This document shows, in pieces, positions 1-8,135 of a DNA stretch of 42,742 nucleotides (within the stretch, counting starts at the first letter, position 1; each line of letters begins with the position of its first letter). This stretch comes from a bacterium. GTDB lineage: Bacteria > Planctomycetota > Planctomycetia > Kolteriales > Kolteriaceae. The notes under the pieces are model-generated. The model was not told where the DNA came from. It was given only the letters and a program-made list of their open reading frames with translations, and ran no database searches. The DNA lies in the NCBI GenBank assembly GCA_019753235.1, contig JAIELF010000071.1, positions 1-42,742 on the forward strand, given 5' to 3'. The translations under genes were made by a program, and so were the position numbers.

Positions 1-1
1 T

Positions 2-1129
2 GGGTTGTCGCAAGCGAAGTCTTATCTTGCCCGAATGGGGACTAAGCAGGGATGGTCTCCCGAAGAGATCACGGCCAAACAGAACTCGTTGCAACCGACC
101 AGCCAGTATGCGGGCTTCGACGAGGTTGATCTGGTGATCGAAGCGGTCTTTGAGAGTCTCGATCTAAAGAAGAAGATCTTTGCGGAGATCGGCTCTCGAA
201 CCAAGCCGGGAGCGATTCTTGCGAGTAATACGTCGACGCTTGATATCGACGCGATGGCCGACGCCTCATCGCGTCCTGATTCGGTTGTGGGGCATCATTT
301 CTTTAGTCCCGCGCATGTCATGAAGCTCATTGAGATTGTCCGGGGCAAGGAGACACGACCCGACGTGTTGGCCACGTCCATGCAACTGGCCAAGCGTCTT
401 GGCAAGGTGGGCGTTCTCGTCGGCAACGCCCGAGGCTTTGTTGGTAATCGAATGTACGGCCCCTACCAACGAGAGGCGCAGTTTCTCGTGGAAGAGGGAG
501 CGACGCCCGAGCAGGTCGACCGCGTGATGGAAGCTTTCGGAATGGCGATGGGCCCGTTGGCGGTGGGCGATCTGGCCGGGCTCGATGTTGGTTATCGCGT
601 TCGGAAAGAAGCCGCCCATCTCGTTCCCGCGGGTTGGAGACAGCCCGTCATCTCCGACAAGCTTTGCGAGTTGGGGCGTTACGGGCAGAAGGTGGGCAGA
701 GGATGGTATCTCTATCCCGAGAACGCTCGCGAACGGCAAAGCGATCCGGAGCTTCTGAATCTCATTGAAGACGTTTCTCGATCGGCCGGCATCAAACGCC
801 GAGCTGTTCCCGATGCCGAGATTCAAGAAAGGATTCTCTTCGCCCTTGCGATCGAGGGAATTCGGGTTCTCGAAGAGGGGCTCGCGATTCGCCCCGTCGA
901 TATCGACATCATCTATGTGCTGGGTTACGGCTTCCCCGCACACAAGGGAGGGCCGATGTTCTGGGCCGACCGGTGGGGGCTCGAGCGAATTTATCATCAG
1001 GCAAGAGAACTCGAAAAGAGTCATGGACCCTGGTGGAGCCCGCCGGAGCTGTTGGCATCGCTCGTCGGGGCGAAAACGACTCTTGAAAGCTGGTGTCGCG
1101 ATGGGAAGAAGTTCGTCTCGGCAAGATGA
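2..1129 (+). CDS. 3-hydroxyacyl-CoA dehydrogenase, C-terminal part (5' end outside window)
   Basis: This is a NAD-dependent 3-hydroxyacyl-CoA dehydrogenase, which oxidises L-3-hydroxyacyl-CoA to 3-ketoacyl-CoA in beta-oxidation. The frame is open to the left edge and the Rossmann glycine motif is missing, so the start lies outside the window. What remains begins late in the NAD-binding domain (VDLVIEAVFE, ASNTSTL), followed by the catalytic region GHHFFSPAHVMKLIEIV, where the His of HHFFSP and the Glu of KLIEIV form the family's His-Glu pair. Two C-terminal 3HCDH domains follow: one with GNARGFVGNR, the other with the family motif GYGFPAHKGGPMFWAD. The tandem C-terminal domains resemble FadB/FadJ or peroxisomal multifunctional enzymes, so an enoyl-CoA hydratase domain may lie upstream; that is inference. 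The codirectional CoxG-like and acyl-CoA dehydrogenase genes downstream fit a fatty-acid oxidation cluster. Confidence 0.9.
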   Translation, partial: GLSQAKSYLARMGTKQGWSPEEITAKQNSLQPTSQYAGFDEVDLVIEAVFESLDLKKKIFAEIGSRTKPGAILASNTSTLDIDAMADASSRPDSVVGHHFFSPAHVMKLIEIVRGKETRPDVLATSMQLAKRLGKVGVLVGNARGFVGNRMYGPYQREAQFLVEEGATPEQVDRVMEAFGMAMGPLAVGDLAGLDVGYRVRKEAAHLVPAGWRQPVISDKLCELGRYGQKVGRGWYLYPENARERQSDPELLNLIEDVSRSAGIKRRAVPDAEIQERILFALAIEGIRVLEEGLAIRPVDIDIIYVLGYGFPAHKGGPMFWADRWGLERIYHQARELEKSHGPWWSPPELLASLVGAKTTLESWCRDGKKFVSAR

Positions 1130-1220
1130 AGTGTCGAGCCCATCGGGGTAAGACGCCGGAATTCTCGCCTGCAATCGATTACCGGCCGTGTACGATATGG
1201 ACAGCATAAGGGAGCGGGAT

Positions 1221-1676
1221 TTGAGCATCATGACCTTCCACGGGAAAGAGACGTTTGCCGCCCCGGCCGAGACGGTATTTGCACGTCTACTCGACATGGA
1301 CTTCATGGCGGGGGGACTTTCGGATGTCGTTTCCGTCGACAAAAAAAGCGACGAAGAAATGACGTGCAAGATCCGTCCTGGCTTTTCGTTTCTGCGTGGG
1401 ACGCTTGATGTTCACTTTCGCGTCGCTGACAAAGAGCCGCCGCGCAAAGCAACGATGTCGATTTCGAACAAAGGGATTGGCGTCTCGATGGCCATGGAGA
1501 CAACCATGGAAGTCATTCCAAGTCCCGACGGGACGACGTGCGAAGTCATTTGGGAAAGTCAAATCAAGGAACTGGGTGGTCTGCTTAAAAGTGTGAGCAA
1601 AGGCCTCATTCAAGGGGCGGCCGGCAAAGTGAGCGCGGACGTCTGGGCAGGGGTCCATCGCCGGATGAATGCTTAA
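1221..1676 (+). CDS. CoxG-like SRPBCC-fold protein
   Basis: A small protein of the SRPBCC (START-like) fold, closest by eye to the CoxG family named after carbon monoxide dehydrogenase subunit G. The N-terminus (FHGKETFAAPAETVFARLLD) has the family pattern of a first beta strand, an APxxxV motif and the first helix. The C-terminal helix (LLKSVSKGLIQGAAGKV) is also typical. I chose TTG at 1221 because AGGGAG lies 6 bases upstream; ATG at 1230 fits the family N-terminus equally well, and a GTG at 1188 is possible but lacks a ribosome site. No CO dehydrogenase genes are nearby, so a generic lipid- or acyl-binding role beside the flanking acyl-CoA enzymes is more likely. That role is inferred from context only. 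Confidence 0.75.
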   Translation: MSIMTFHGKETFAAPAETVFARLLDMDFMAGGLSDVVSVDKKSDEEMTCKIRPGFSFLRGTLDVHFRVADKEPPRKATMSISNKGIGVSMAMETTMEVIPSPDGTTCEVIWESQIKELGGLLKSVSKGLIQGAAGKVSADVWAGVHRRMNA

Positions 1677-1750
1677 GCAATTCGTGCAGAGACTTAATAC
1701 TGACGATTTGGATGAGAACTCAATCTCGATCGTGCAAAAGGGGGGAAGTG

Positions 1751-2953
1751 ATGAATGCACCGTTGACGATGGAAGCCTCGCCGCGAACGGAGACATCCGA
1801 GGAGATTCTCCGCGATGTAGAGAACTTCTGTGAACAGATTCGCCCCAGCGAAGAACTCTGTTATCTCGAACACCGCTTCAATGACGAAACCATTCGTCTC
1901 GGAAAAGAGCATAACCTGCTTGGCCTGCTTGTCCCGCGCGAGTACGGCGGACGGGGCGCGGACCTTCGGACGTATGCGAAGAGCTTGGTCCGTATCGGGC
2001 GTGAAGGGTCCGGCGTGCGAACCCTTTTCTCGGGACATTGTTCGATCGGCCAACTCCCCATTATTGCCTTCGGGAACGAGCAGCAGAAAAAGAAGTACCT
2101 TCCCCCGGCCGCGCGGGGTGAATCGATCATGGCGTTCGGGCTGACCGAGCCGGAAGCAGGTTCGAACCCGCTCGAGATGCAAACGACCTATCGTCGGGAA
2201 GGCAATCACTACATCCTCAACGGCGTGAAGTATCTCATCTCGAATGGTGGGATTGCCGACGTCGTTGTCACCTTCGCCTATCCCGAGGGTCAGCAAGGCC
2301 GAGTCAGCGCATTCATCGTGCCGACCGACGGCGAAGGTTTCGAGAAAGAGGATCTGACCGCAAAAATGGGGCTGCCGACTTCGAACACAGCCATGTTTGA
2401 GATGCGCGATTACCCCGTTCCTGTCGAGAACATGCTCGCGGCCGAGGGGGATGGTTTTCGCGTCGCGATGACGACGCTGGTCAGTGGCCGACTGAGTGTG
2501 GCGGCAGGGTGCCTGGGGGTTATCGAAGACTGTCTCATTGAGTCGATCTCGTACGCGAAAGAGCGCCGCCAGCATGGCAAGGAAATCGGCCGACATCAAC
2601 TCGTGCAAGAGCATCTGGCCATGATCGAGATTCATCGCCAAGCCAGCGAATCGATTCTGTTTTCTGCCGTCGATGCGAAGATCACCAGCGACGCCAACCC
2701 CAACGACAAAGAACTCAAACGGAAAGCCGACCTCCTCAGTGCCGAGGCGAAATTCTTTACCTCGAATGCAGCTTGGGATGCGGCCGACCGCGCCGTGCAA
2801 ATTTACGGCGGCCGGGGTTATTCGACTCTTTATCGGCCGGCCCGTCATCTCACCGATGTGCGCGTTTGCCGAATCTATGAGGGGACGGACGAGATCCTTA
2901 AACTCAAGATCGCGGCGAGTTTGCTCGGCAAAGATTGGGAAGCATTCAAGTAG
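1751..2953 (+). CDS. Acyl-CoA dehydrogenase
   Basis: An FAD-dependent acyl-CoA dehydrogenase that introduces the trans-2 double bond in acyl-CoA, the first step of beta-oxidation, passing electrons to ETF. About 400 residues, the normal family length. The N-terminal helical domain covers roughly residues 15-125. The middle beta domain carries the FAD-binding signature FGLTEPEAGSNP (about 129-140). The C-terminal helical domain contains the ERRQHGKEIG motif and the IYGGRGY and RIYEGTDEI motifs; Glu377 of YEGT is the predicted catalytic base. ATG at 1751 follows a GGGGG stretch; an upstream in-frame codon at 1712 has no ribosome site. It lies 74 bases after the CoxG-like gene and ends 24 bases before a convergent gene. 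Chain-length preference cannot be read from the sequence. Confidence 0.93.
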   Translation: MNAPLTMEASPRTETSEEILRDVENFCEQIRPSEELCYLEHRFNDETIRLGKEHNLLGLLVPREYGGRGADLRTYAKSLVRIGREGSGVRTLFSGHCSIGQLPIIAFGNEQQKKKYLPPAARGESIMAFGLTEPEAGSNPLEMQTTYRREGNHYILNGVKYLISNGGIADVVVTFAYPEGQQGRVSAFIVPTDGEGFEKEDLTAKMGLPTSNTAMFEMRDYPVPVENMLAAEGDGFRVAMTTLVSGRLSVAAGCLGVIEDCLIESISYAKERRQHGKEIGRHQLVQEHLAMIEIHRQASESILFSAVDAKITSDANPNDKELKRKADLLSAEAKFFTSNAAWDAADRAVQIYGGRGYSTLYRPARHLTDVRVCRIYEGTDEILKLKIAASLLGKDWEAFK

Positions 2954-2977
2954 TCCGACCGTCGCCGGCGAGCGTTT

Positions 2978-3901
2978 TCAAGTCGCGACGACGGGCGCGG
3001 GCCATCCCCGCGCGACCTCGGCGGCTATCCTCACTGTTTGCTCGTGGATATCGACCGTGTCGCGGATCTCTCGCCCGTAACCGCCAGCCATCGTCACGAT
3101 GACCGGTGTTTGGCGTCGGCAGCACTCCTCCAAAATAAACAGATCTCGCCGGGCTAGTCCCTCTTTCGTGATCCGCCAACGGCTGAAGCGATCGTGTTCG
3201 AACGGGTCTGCCCCCGCCAGGTAGATGACAAGATCGGGACGAGCCAAACGAAAAGCTTGCCTCACCCCATGCTGCCAAGAGGCCAGAAACACCTCGTCTT
3301 CGGTCTGATCAGGCAACGCGATATCGAGGTCACTGGCTGCCTTGAGGAACGGGAAGTTCTTTCGTCCATGGATCGAGAACGTGAAAATCGAATCGTCCCC
3401 GGCCGTGATCGTGGCTGTCCCGTTTCCTTGATGAACGTCGGCATCCATGACGGCAACTCGATCGACAAGTCCTTCCTTTTGAAGTGTTCTCGCGGTGACG
3501 ACTGCATCATTGAAGACGCAAAAGCCCTCGGCGCGATCCGCGAAGGCGTGATGCGTCCCGCCCGCAAGGTGGACGGCCAAACCATCGCGCAAGGCAGATC
3601 GGCCTGCCGACAGGGTAGCGCCGGTGGAATGTCGGCTTCGCAAAACCAGTTCGTGGGACCAGGGTAAACCGAGCCGCAGAATGTCCCGGCGATCGAGATC
3701 TCCACTTTTCATTCGCTCGATGTAATCGCTGTTGTGTGCTCGCAAGAGTTCTTCATCGGATGCCGGTGTCGAGCGAATAAGGCGACATCCTGCGGGGAGA
3801 TCCGCCTCCACCCGCTCGCGCAACAATGTGTACTTCTCGGCAGGGAATCGATGACCTGGCGGAAGGGGAAGCGGGTAATGGTCGGTGGTGTAGATATCCA
3901 C
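2978..3901 (-). CDS. Histone-deacetylase-superfamily amidohydrolase
   Basis: A zinc-dependent deacetylase of the class II histone deacetylase / acetylpolyamine amidohydrolase superfamily, removing acetyl groups from acetyl-lysine or acetylated polyamines in the cytoplasm. Key elements are intact: the catalytic His pair GGTHHAF (His117, His118), the metal-binding DADVHQGNGT (Asp155, His157), the third metal ligand in LAGADPFEHD (Asp232), and the transition-state tyrosine in GGYGRE (Tyr275). At 307 residues it is a compact single-domain bacterial form. The start is a GTG at 3901 with GGGAG upstream; an ATG two bases earlier is in another frame. It is convergent with the acyl-CoA dehydrogenase and divergent from the alpha/beta hydrolase, so it is probably transcribed alone. 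Substrate unknown. Confidence 0.92.
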   Translation of the reverse strand: MDIYTTDHYPLPLPPGHRFPAEKYTLLRERVEADLPAGCRLIRSTPASDEELLRAHNSDYIERMKSGDLDRRDILRLGLPWSHELVLRSRHSTGATLSAGRSALRDGLAVHLAGGTHHAFADRAEGFCVFNDAVVTARTLQKEGLVDRVAVMDADVHQGNGTATITAGDDSIFTFSIHGRKNFPFLKAASDLDIALPDQTEDEVFLASWQHGVRQAFRLARPDLVIYLAGADPFEHDRFSRWRITKEGLARRDLFILEECCRRQTPVIVTMAGGYGREIRDTVDIHEQTVRIAAEVARGWPAPVVAT

Positions 3902-4129
3902 ATCGCTACTCCCGCTGCTGGCTTTCCGCTTATTGAGTATTTTCAGCCTTACTGTAGTGGACGGAACGACGATCGTTTCTCAACGGGACTGCTTCAATAA
4001 TTTCTAGAATAGAGACTGGGAGAGCCTTCTAGCTTCCTTTAGCATGGAGTAAAGGCAGAAGGGTTTTCTTCGCTTCGGGTGACATGGTCCTGTCCCAAAA
4101 GGGCAACTCTAGCGTTCGAGGGTAACATC

Positions 4130-5026
4130 GTGCGTGGATGGTTTGTTGCTTGCGGGGTGTTGACGTGGGGATTGATCGGGTGGGGCGAAACGCCTTCCCC
4201 GCCGCGCGAATACGAGATCAAGCGGAATCTAGTCTACGCAACGCCTGCCGACCGAGAATTGTTATTGGACGCGTATGTTCCCAAAGGGGAGGGGCCGTTC
4301 CCTGGGGTGCTCGTCATCCATGGTGGCTCTTGGAAAACCGGAGATAAATCGCAGCTATCGGGTTACGCGATGAAGTTGGCCGCCCGTGGGTTGGCCTCGT
4401 TCGCCATTAATTACCGCCTAGCCCCTGAGTTCAAACATCCGTGCCAGATCGACGATTGCCGAGCCGCCCTTCGTTGGATCGAACAGAATGCGGGACAATA
4501 CCATGTCGATGCCGACCGCCTCGGAGCGATTGGCTACTCCGCCGGGGCCCACCTTGCGTTTTTGCTTGGCGTTGCCGGCGATCAAAAGTCGCCCAAAGAT
4601 CCGGTTCATGTTTGGAAGGGGGATTCGACCACCGGGCGTCGTCTCCGTGCCGTGGTCGCCGGGGGGAGCCCGTGCGACTTTACGGTGGTGAAAGAGAAGA
4701 GCAAAACGCTGGTCGATTTTCTCGGGGGAACGCAGCAGGACGTCCCCATTCTCTACGTCGATGCCTCCCCGCGGTTTTACATCAGCGAAGACGATCCGCC
4801 GATTCTCTTTTTTCACGGCAAAGCGGATGCGCTTGTGACCATCAAGGGGCCTCAAATCATGGTGGAAGAGTTCAAGAGCAAGGGCGTTCCCGCCGAGCTT
4901 GTCGAAATCGATCGGGCCGACCACATCACCGCCGCGATGAATCGCGGCGCGGTCGAGAAAGCGATCGATTTTCTCGCGCAGCGTCTCGATGCGAAGTCCG
5001 CCAGCGCACCCCCCGCGGGCCAGTAG
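4130..5026 (+). CDS. Secreted alpha/beta hydrolase (BD-FAE/lipase-like esterase)
   Basis: An alpha/beta hydrolase of the acetyl-esterase/carboxylesterase type. The GTG start at 4130 follows GAGGG with good spacing and gives a signal-peptide-like N-terminus (residues 1-20, hydrophobic WFVACGVLTWGLIG). The mature part shows the oxyanion motif HGGSW (64-68), the nucleophile elbow GYSAG with Ser137, and a likely Asp233 (HGKADALV) and His265 (RADHITAAM) completing the triad. The DYRLAPE-like motif NYRLAPEFKHP is typical of the hormone-sensitive-lipase or feruloyl-esterase-like branch. Planctomycetes carry many such secreted esterases, often linked to polysaccharide deacetylation; no sulfatase or glycosidase accompanies this one. 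The FIST-domain gene begins about 36 bases downstream, suggesting cotranscription. Confidence 0.88.
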   Translation: MRGWFVACGVLTWGLIGWGETPSPPREYEIKRNLVYATPADRELLLDAYVPKGEGPFPGVLVIHGGSWKTGDKSQLSGYAMKLAARGLASFAINYRLAPEFKHPCQIDDCRAALRWIEQNAGQYHVDADRLGAIGYSAGAHLAFLLGVAGDQKSPKDPVHVWKGDSTTGRRLRAVVAGGSPCDFTVVKEKSKTLVDFLGGTQQDVPILYVDASPRFYISEDDPPILFFHGKADALVTIKGPQIMVEEFKSKGVPAELVEIDRADHITAAMNRGAVEKAIDFLAQRLDAKSASAPPAGQ

Positions 5027-5062
5027 CCGAACCCTTTCCCAAACGATTCAGTAGTTGTGACG

Positions 5063-6274
5063 ATGAAAGCCCTCCGGAGGTACAGCAGCTTGTTGGAACC
5101 AGACACCATCTCTTGCGGCGCCGGCATGAGTGAGTCTGACGATACGGCAATGGCTGTCGAGCAGGCGCTCGAGATGGCTCTGGAACAGGTAGGGCAAACC
5201 CCCGATTTGGCTTTTCTATTCTTCTCGTCGGCACATGCTGCCAGTGACATACAGGCGGCACTCGGGGATCGACTCCCTCAAGCATGCGTGCTCGGAGCGT
5301 GTGCCGAATCGATCGCTTTCACCCGAACCGAAGTCGAGCGATCAAGTGCTATCTCGATCTGGTTGGCTTCGCTGCCGGGCGTCGCGATCACTCCTTTCCA
5401 TCTCGATTACGATGCGACGGTGGATGAGGGGTCTTTTCTGGGTTGGACAGACGAACTCCTCAGTGATTGGCCCGCTTCGTCGGTCGTCGTGCTTCTGGGG
5501 GAACCGTTTACGTTTCCTGCCGACCGCTTTGCGGGAGTGCTGAATCAAGAGCATCCCGGCGTGCCGATGCTGGGCGGGATGGCCAGCGGTGCTGATCGAC
5601 CCGGGGTCGACCAGCTTCTCCTGAATAAACAGGTCTTCTCGGCCGGCGCGGTGGGGGTTCGGCTGAGCGGCGATTTCTCCGCGAGGTCGGTCGTGTCACA
5701 GGGGTGCAAGCCGGTGGGACATCCCTATGTCATCACGCGCGCTGACAGGAACGTGATCTACGAATTGGGCGGCAAGTCAGCGTTAGCTCAGCTTCAATCG
5801 CTGGTTGAAGGGATGAGCGACGAGGATCGAGAGAAGGCGACCGGCGGACTCCATATCGGCCGGGTAATCAACGAGTACCAAGGGTCTTTCTCTCGCGGCG
5901 ATTTTCTGGTTCGTAACTTGATCGGGATTGATCAGCGGAGCGGCGCGATTGCTATCGGCGACTATGTTCGCGCGGGGCAAACGGTGCAGTTCCATATTCG
6001 CGACGGTCAATCCGCGGACGAAGACTTTCGCCAAATGCTTGCTCTGGCTGCCGAGCAGGGAATCCCCAAGGGAGCGCTTCTCTTCTCTTGCAATGGCCGA
6101 GGTTCAAATCTTTTTGGCGTTCCTAATCACGATGCGGGGGCGATCGCCGATGTCCTAGGCAATGTTCCGCTCGCGGGGTTTTTTGCCGCCGGCGAACTCG
6201 GGCCGATCGGCGGACGAAACTTTTTGCATGGGTTCACGGCAAGCCTGCTTCTCTTCGGGAAAGCTTCTTCCTGA
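5063..6274 (+). CDS. FIST N/FIST C domain sensory protein
   Basis: The protein is built from the FIST N and FIST C domains, proposed sensory modules for small ligands such as amino acids that are found in signal-transduction proteins. The N domain spans roughly residues 20-210 (PDLAFLFFSS, VLGACAESIAF, VVLLGEPF, PMLGGMASGA) and the C domain about 215-385 (YVITRADRNVIYELGGKSAL, ALLFSCNGRGSNLFG, GFFAAGELGPIGG), where the CNGRG and AGELGP motifs are characteristic. No kinase, receiver or cyclase domain is attached, so it is a stand-alone FIST protein. The start is uncertain: GTG 5057, ATG 5063 and TTG 5090 (after GGAGG) are all possible. Its last 41 bases overlap the end of the convergent DUF2723 gene. 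Confidence 0.85.
   Translation: MKALRRYSSLLEPDTISCGAGMSESDDTAMAVEQALEMALEQVGQTPDLAFLFFSSAHAASDIQAALGDRLPQACVLGACAESIAFTRTEVERSSAISIWLASLPGVAITPFHLDYDATVDEGSFLGWTDELLSDWPASSVVVLLGEPFTFPADRFAGVLNQEHPGVPMLGGMASGADRPGVDQLLLNKQVFSAGAVGVRLSGDFSARSVVSQGCKPVGHPYVITRADRNVIYELGGKSALAQLQSLVEGMSDEDREKATGGLHIGRVINEYQGSFSRGDFLVRNLIGIDQRSGAIAIGDYVRAGQTVQFHIRDGQSADEDFRQMLALAAEQGIPKGALLFSCNGRGSNLFGVPNHDAGAIADVLGNVPLAGFFAAGELGPIGGRNFLHGFTASLLLFGKASS
6234..6274. other. 41-base tail-to-tail coding overlap
   Basis: The FIST gene stop (6272-6274, plus) and the DUF2723 gene stop (6234-6236, minus) place the last codons of both on the same 41 base pairs. No room remains for a terminator between them, so convergent transcripts must overlap at their 3' ends. 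Confidence 0.85.
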
Positions 6275-8135
6275 TCTCGTCCCGATCGACAAATAAGTAT
6301 CGCGAGGCGGCCGGGTCATAATAGCGATCGTGCAACGCGAGGGCTTGTTCGAGCAGCTTCTTTTGTTGATCAGTCCGAACGTTATTCTCCTCGTAGATTT
6401 GAACCAGCCGCAGCGCGGCGATCGCCGTGTCGGCCGATTGTTCCGCTCGATCCCAATCGGCCTCGGCCCGGTCCTTGTCACCTTCAACCCAATGTTTATG
6501 GCCTAGCTCCGCCCAATAGCTGGAAACCAGCCCTCGCGCGAAACGGTGGAACGGATCATCAGCCAGGATCCCAGGCGAAGGGACTGCCGGGGGCTCGGCA
6601 ATCTCCTGAAAATCTCGCGGGTCGACCGGCGGCGAAGCGATGTTGATGCGTTCGATCCGATAGGCCAGCCCTTGCGGAACGAAACGGATTTTCCCCAGAG
6701 AGGAAAGCTCTCTCTCGATGGCCGGCGAACTGGGAACCATCGAATAAAGCGACGAATAACTCTTCTTCGAGTCGTACCCGAAATCCTTGCGAAGCAAAAC
6801 AACATCGGGGCGATACTTCTCCACCTTCGTCAGATAGAGCAGCACATAGACAAAATCATCCAACGGCAGGACGGCGGCATTGGGAGGGAGAGAATCCAGA
6901 AACGCTCGCCCCACGCGATCGGCAATCATCTCCTGTCGGCGATAACCATGTGGATACGAATTGATGGCAAACGCAATCGTCACCATGGTGGCGGCACCGG
7001 CGGCAATCCACTTCCATCCGGCGCTCGATGGCGCGGCCAGAAACGATGGACGCATCCCTGCAATGAACGTCGCCAGGATGAAGTCCGCCGGGATGCCGTA
7101 AACACGATGAACGAACATCCAGCCGGCATTAAAGCGATCGTTGACAAGAAACGGAAGTGCCACGTTATTGAGGAGAACGATGGCGAGCCCGACCAGAAGA
7201 TAGTCCCCCCGTTTGCTGACCAGCGTGATTGCCGAGAACATCCCCACGATTAAAAGGATGGGAAAGCCCGCCGGCGCGTAGCCCATCATCGCGTGGTAGG
7301 CATGCTGAGCAGAATCCGTCCACGATTCCGCAAAGCGAATACTCTCGGACCCCTCGGTGTAGGCTCGTCGAAGGACATGATCGACCATTTGCTTCCAAGT
7401 GGCGGGATCCCCCGCATTGGGAACCGGATTGGCCGACGCGCGAATCGGCAAGTAAGCGTATGTCGCCAGCCCGAGAAGAAACCAAAGGATCGATGGGACA
7501 AACGCAGCGGGTCGCAGGATGGCTTTGGGTTGCCGAGCAAGAACCCAGAGGAGAAGGGGGATCGCAAGAAGCGGGGTCAAATAATGATTGGCCGACCCGA
7601 ATCCGACAGCGGCGGCGAGCGTCTGCAAATGAACCGGTTTGGGATCATCGACAAAGCAGAGCGCCCCCCAAACGGCCAAGGAAAAAATCAGGGCGTTCAA
7701 CGAATAGACCTCGGCAATCGTCGACTGCGACCAAAGCGACGGCGAGACCGCCAACATCAACGCGCCGAAGAGCGCGACCCAAGGAAGCTCCGAAAGTTTG
7801 AAGCCGATCCGCTGTGTGAAGAAACAGGTTCCGGCCCCGCACAGAGCCGAGAAGAAGTGGATTCGTTCGGCCATGGTGCCGATCGGAATCCAAGTGAATG
7901 GATGGGCCAACAAACACCAAAGGGGATAGCCCGGCGGGTGCGGCACCCCCAAGTTGACCGCCGCGGTCAAAAACTCGCCAGAGTCCTCGAGAGTCACCGT
8001 CGTCGCGAGCGACCAAAGGTAAAGAGACAACGGTAAGACGAAGCTCAGCAAGGCCGCCCAGCGTTGATGAGGGTGGGGATCCTCTTTAACCTCGGTGGGA
8101 CTCGGGCCGATTTTTTGGTCAGGGCGTCTCGCCAT
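6234..8135 (-). CDS. DUF2723 polytopic membrane protein, O-mannosyltransferase-like
   Basis: A large integral membrane protein whose first 250 residues match the DUF2723 pattern (GT-C-like): a first membrane helix, then TLEDSGEFLTAA and GVPHPPGYPLW, with the acidic pair in the first periplasmic loop as in protein O-mannosyltransferases. About ten membrane segments are visible up to residue 390, followed by a soluble region with PPNAAVLPLDDFVYVLLYLTKVE and a C-terminal helical TPR-like stretch (WVEGDKDRAEADWDRAEQSADTAIAALRLVQIYEEN). The likely role is sugar transfer from a lipid carrier on the outer face of the inner membrane; that is inference. ATG at 8135 lies inside the end of the upstream retropepsin-like gene (17-base overlap), implying translational coupling. 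An in-frame start at 8201 would overlap much further. The stop overlaps the convergent FIST gene. Confidence 0.85.
   Translation of the reverse strand: MARRPDQKIGPSPTEVKEDPHPHQRWAALLSFVLPLSLYLWSLATTVTLEDSGEFLTAAVNLGVPHPPGYPLWCLLAHPFTWIPIGTMAERIHFFSALCGAGTCFFTQRIGFKLSELPWVALFGALMLAVSPSLWSQSTIAEVYSLNALIFSLAVWGALCFVDDPKPVHLQTLAAAVGFGSANHYLTPLLAIPLLLWVLARQPKAILRPAAFVPSILWFLLGLATYAYLPIRASANPVPNAGDPATWKQMVDHVLRRAYTEGSESIRFAESWTDSAQHAYHAMMGYAPAGFPILLIVGMFSAITLVSKRGDYLLVGLAIVLLNNVALPFLVNDRFNAGWMFVHRVYGIPADFILATFIAGMRPSFLAAPSSAGWKWIAAGAATMVTIAFAINSYPHGYRRQEMIADRVGRAFLDSLPPNAAVLPLDDFVYVLLYLTKVEKYRPDVVLLRKDFGYDSKKSYSSLYSMVPSSPAIERELSSLGKIRFVPQGLAYRIERINIASPPVDPRDFQEIAEPPAVPSPGILADDPFHRFARGLVSSYWAELGHKHWVEGDKDRAEADWDRAEQSADTAIAALRLVQIYEENNVRTDQQKKLLEQALALHDRYYDPAASRYLFVDRDEIRKKLSRREAGLP

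Noticed and set aside
266..1369. Long minus-strand open frame opposite the hydroxyacyl-CoA dehydrogenase
   Set aside because: Runs antisense through a clearly conserved gene, lacks any recognisable domain, and is a by-product of high GC codon bias.
1694..2848. Long minus-strand open frame opposite the acyl-CoA dehydrogenase
   Set aside because: Antisense to a fully conserved enzyme and without family motifs.
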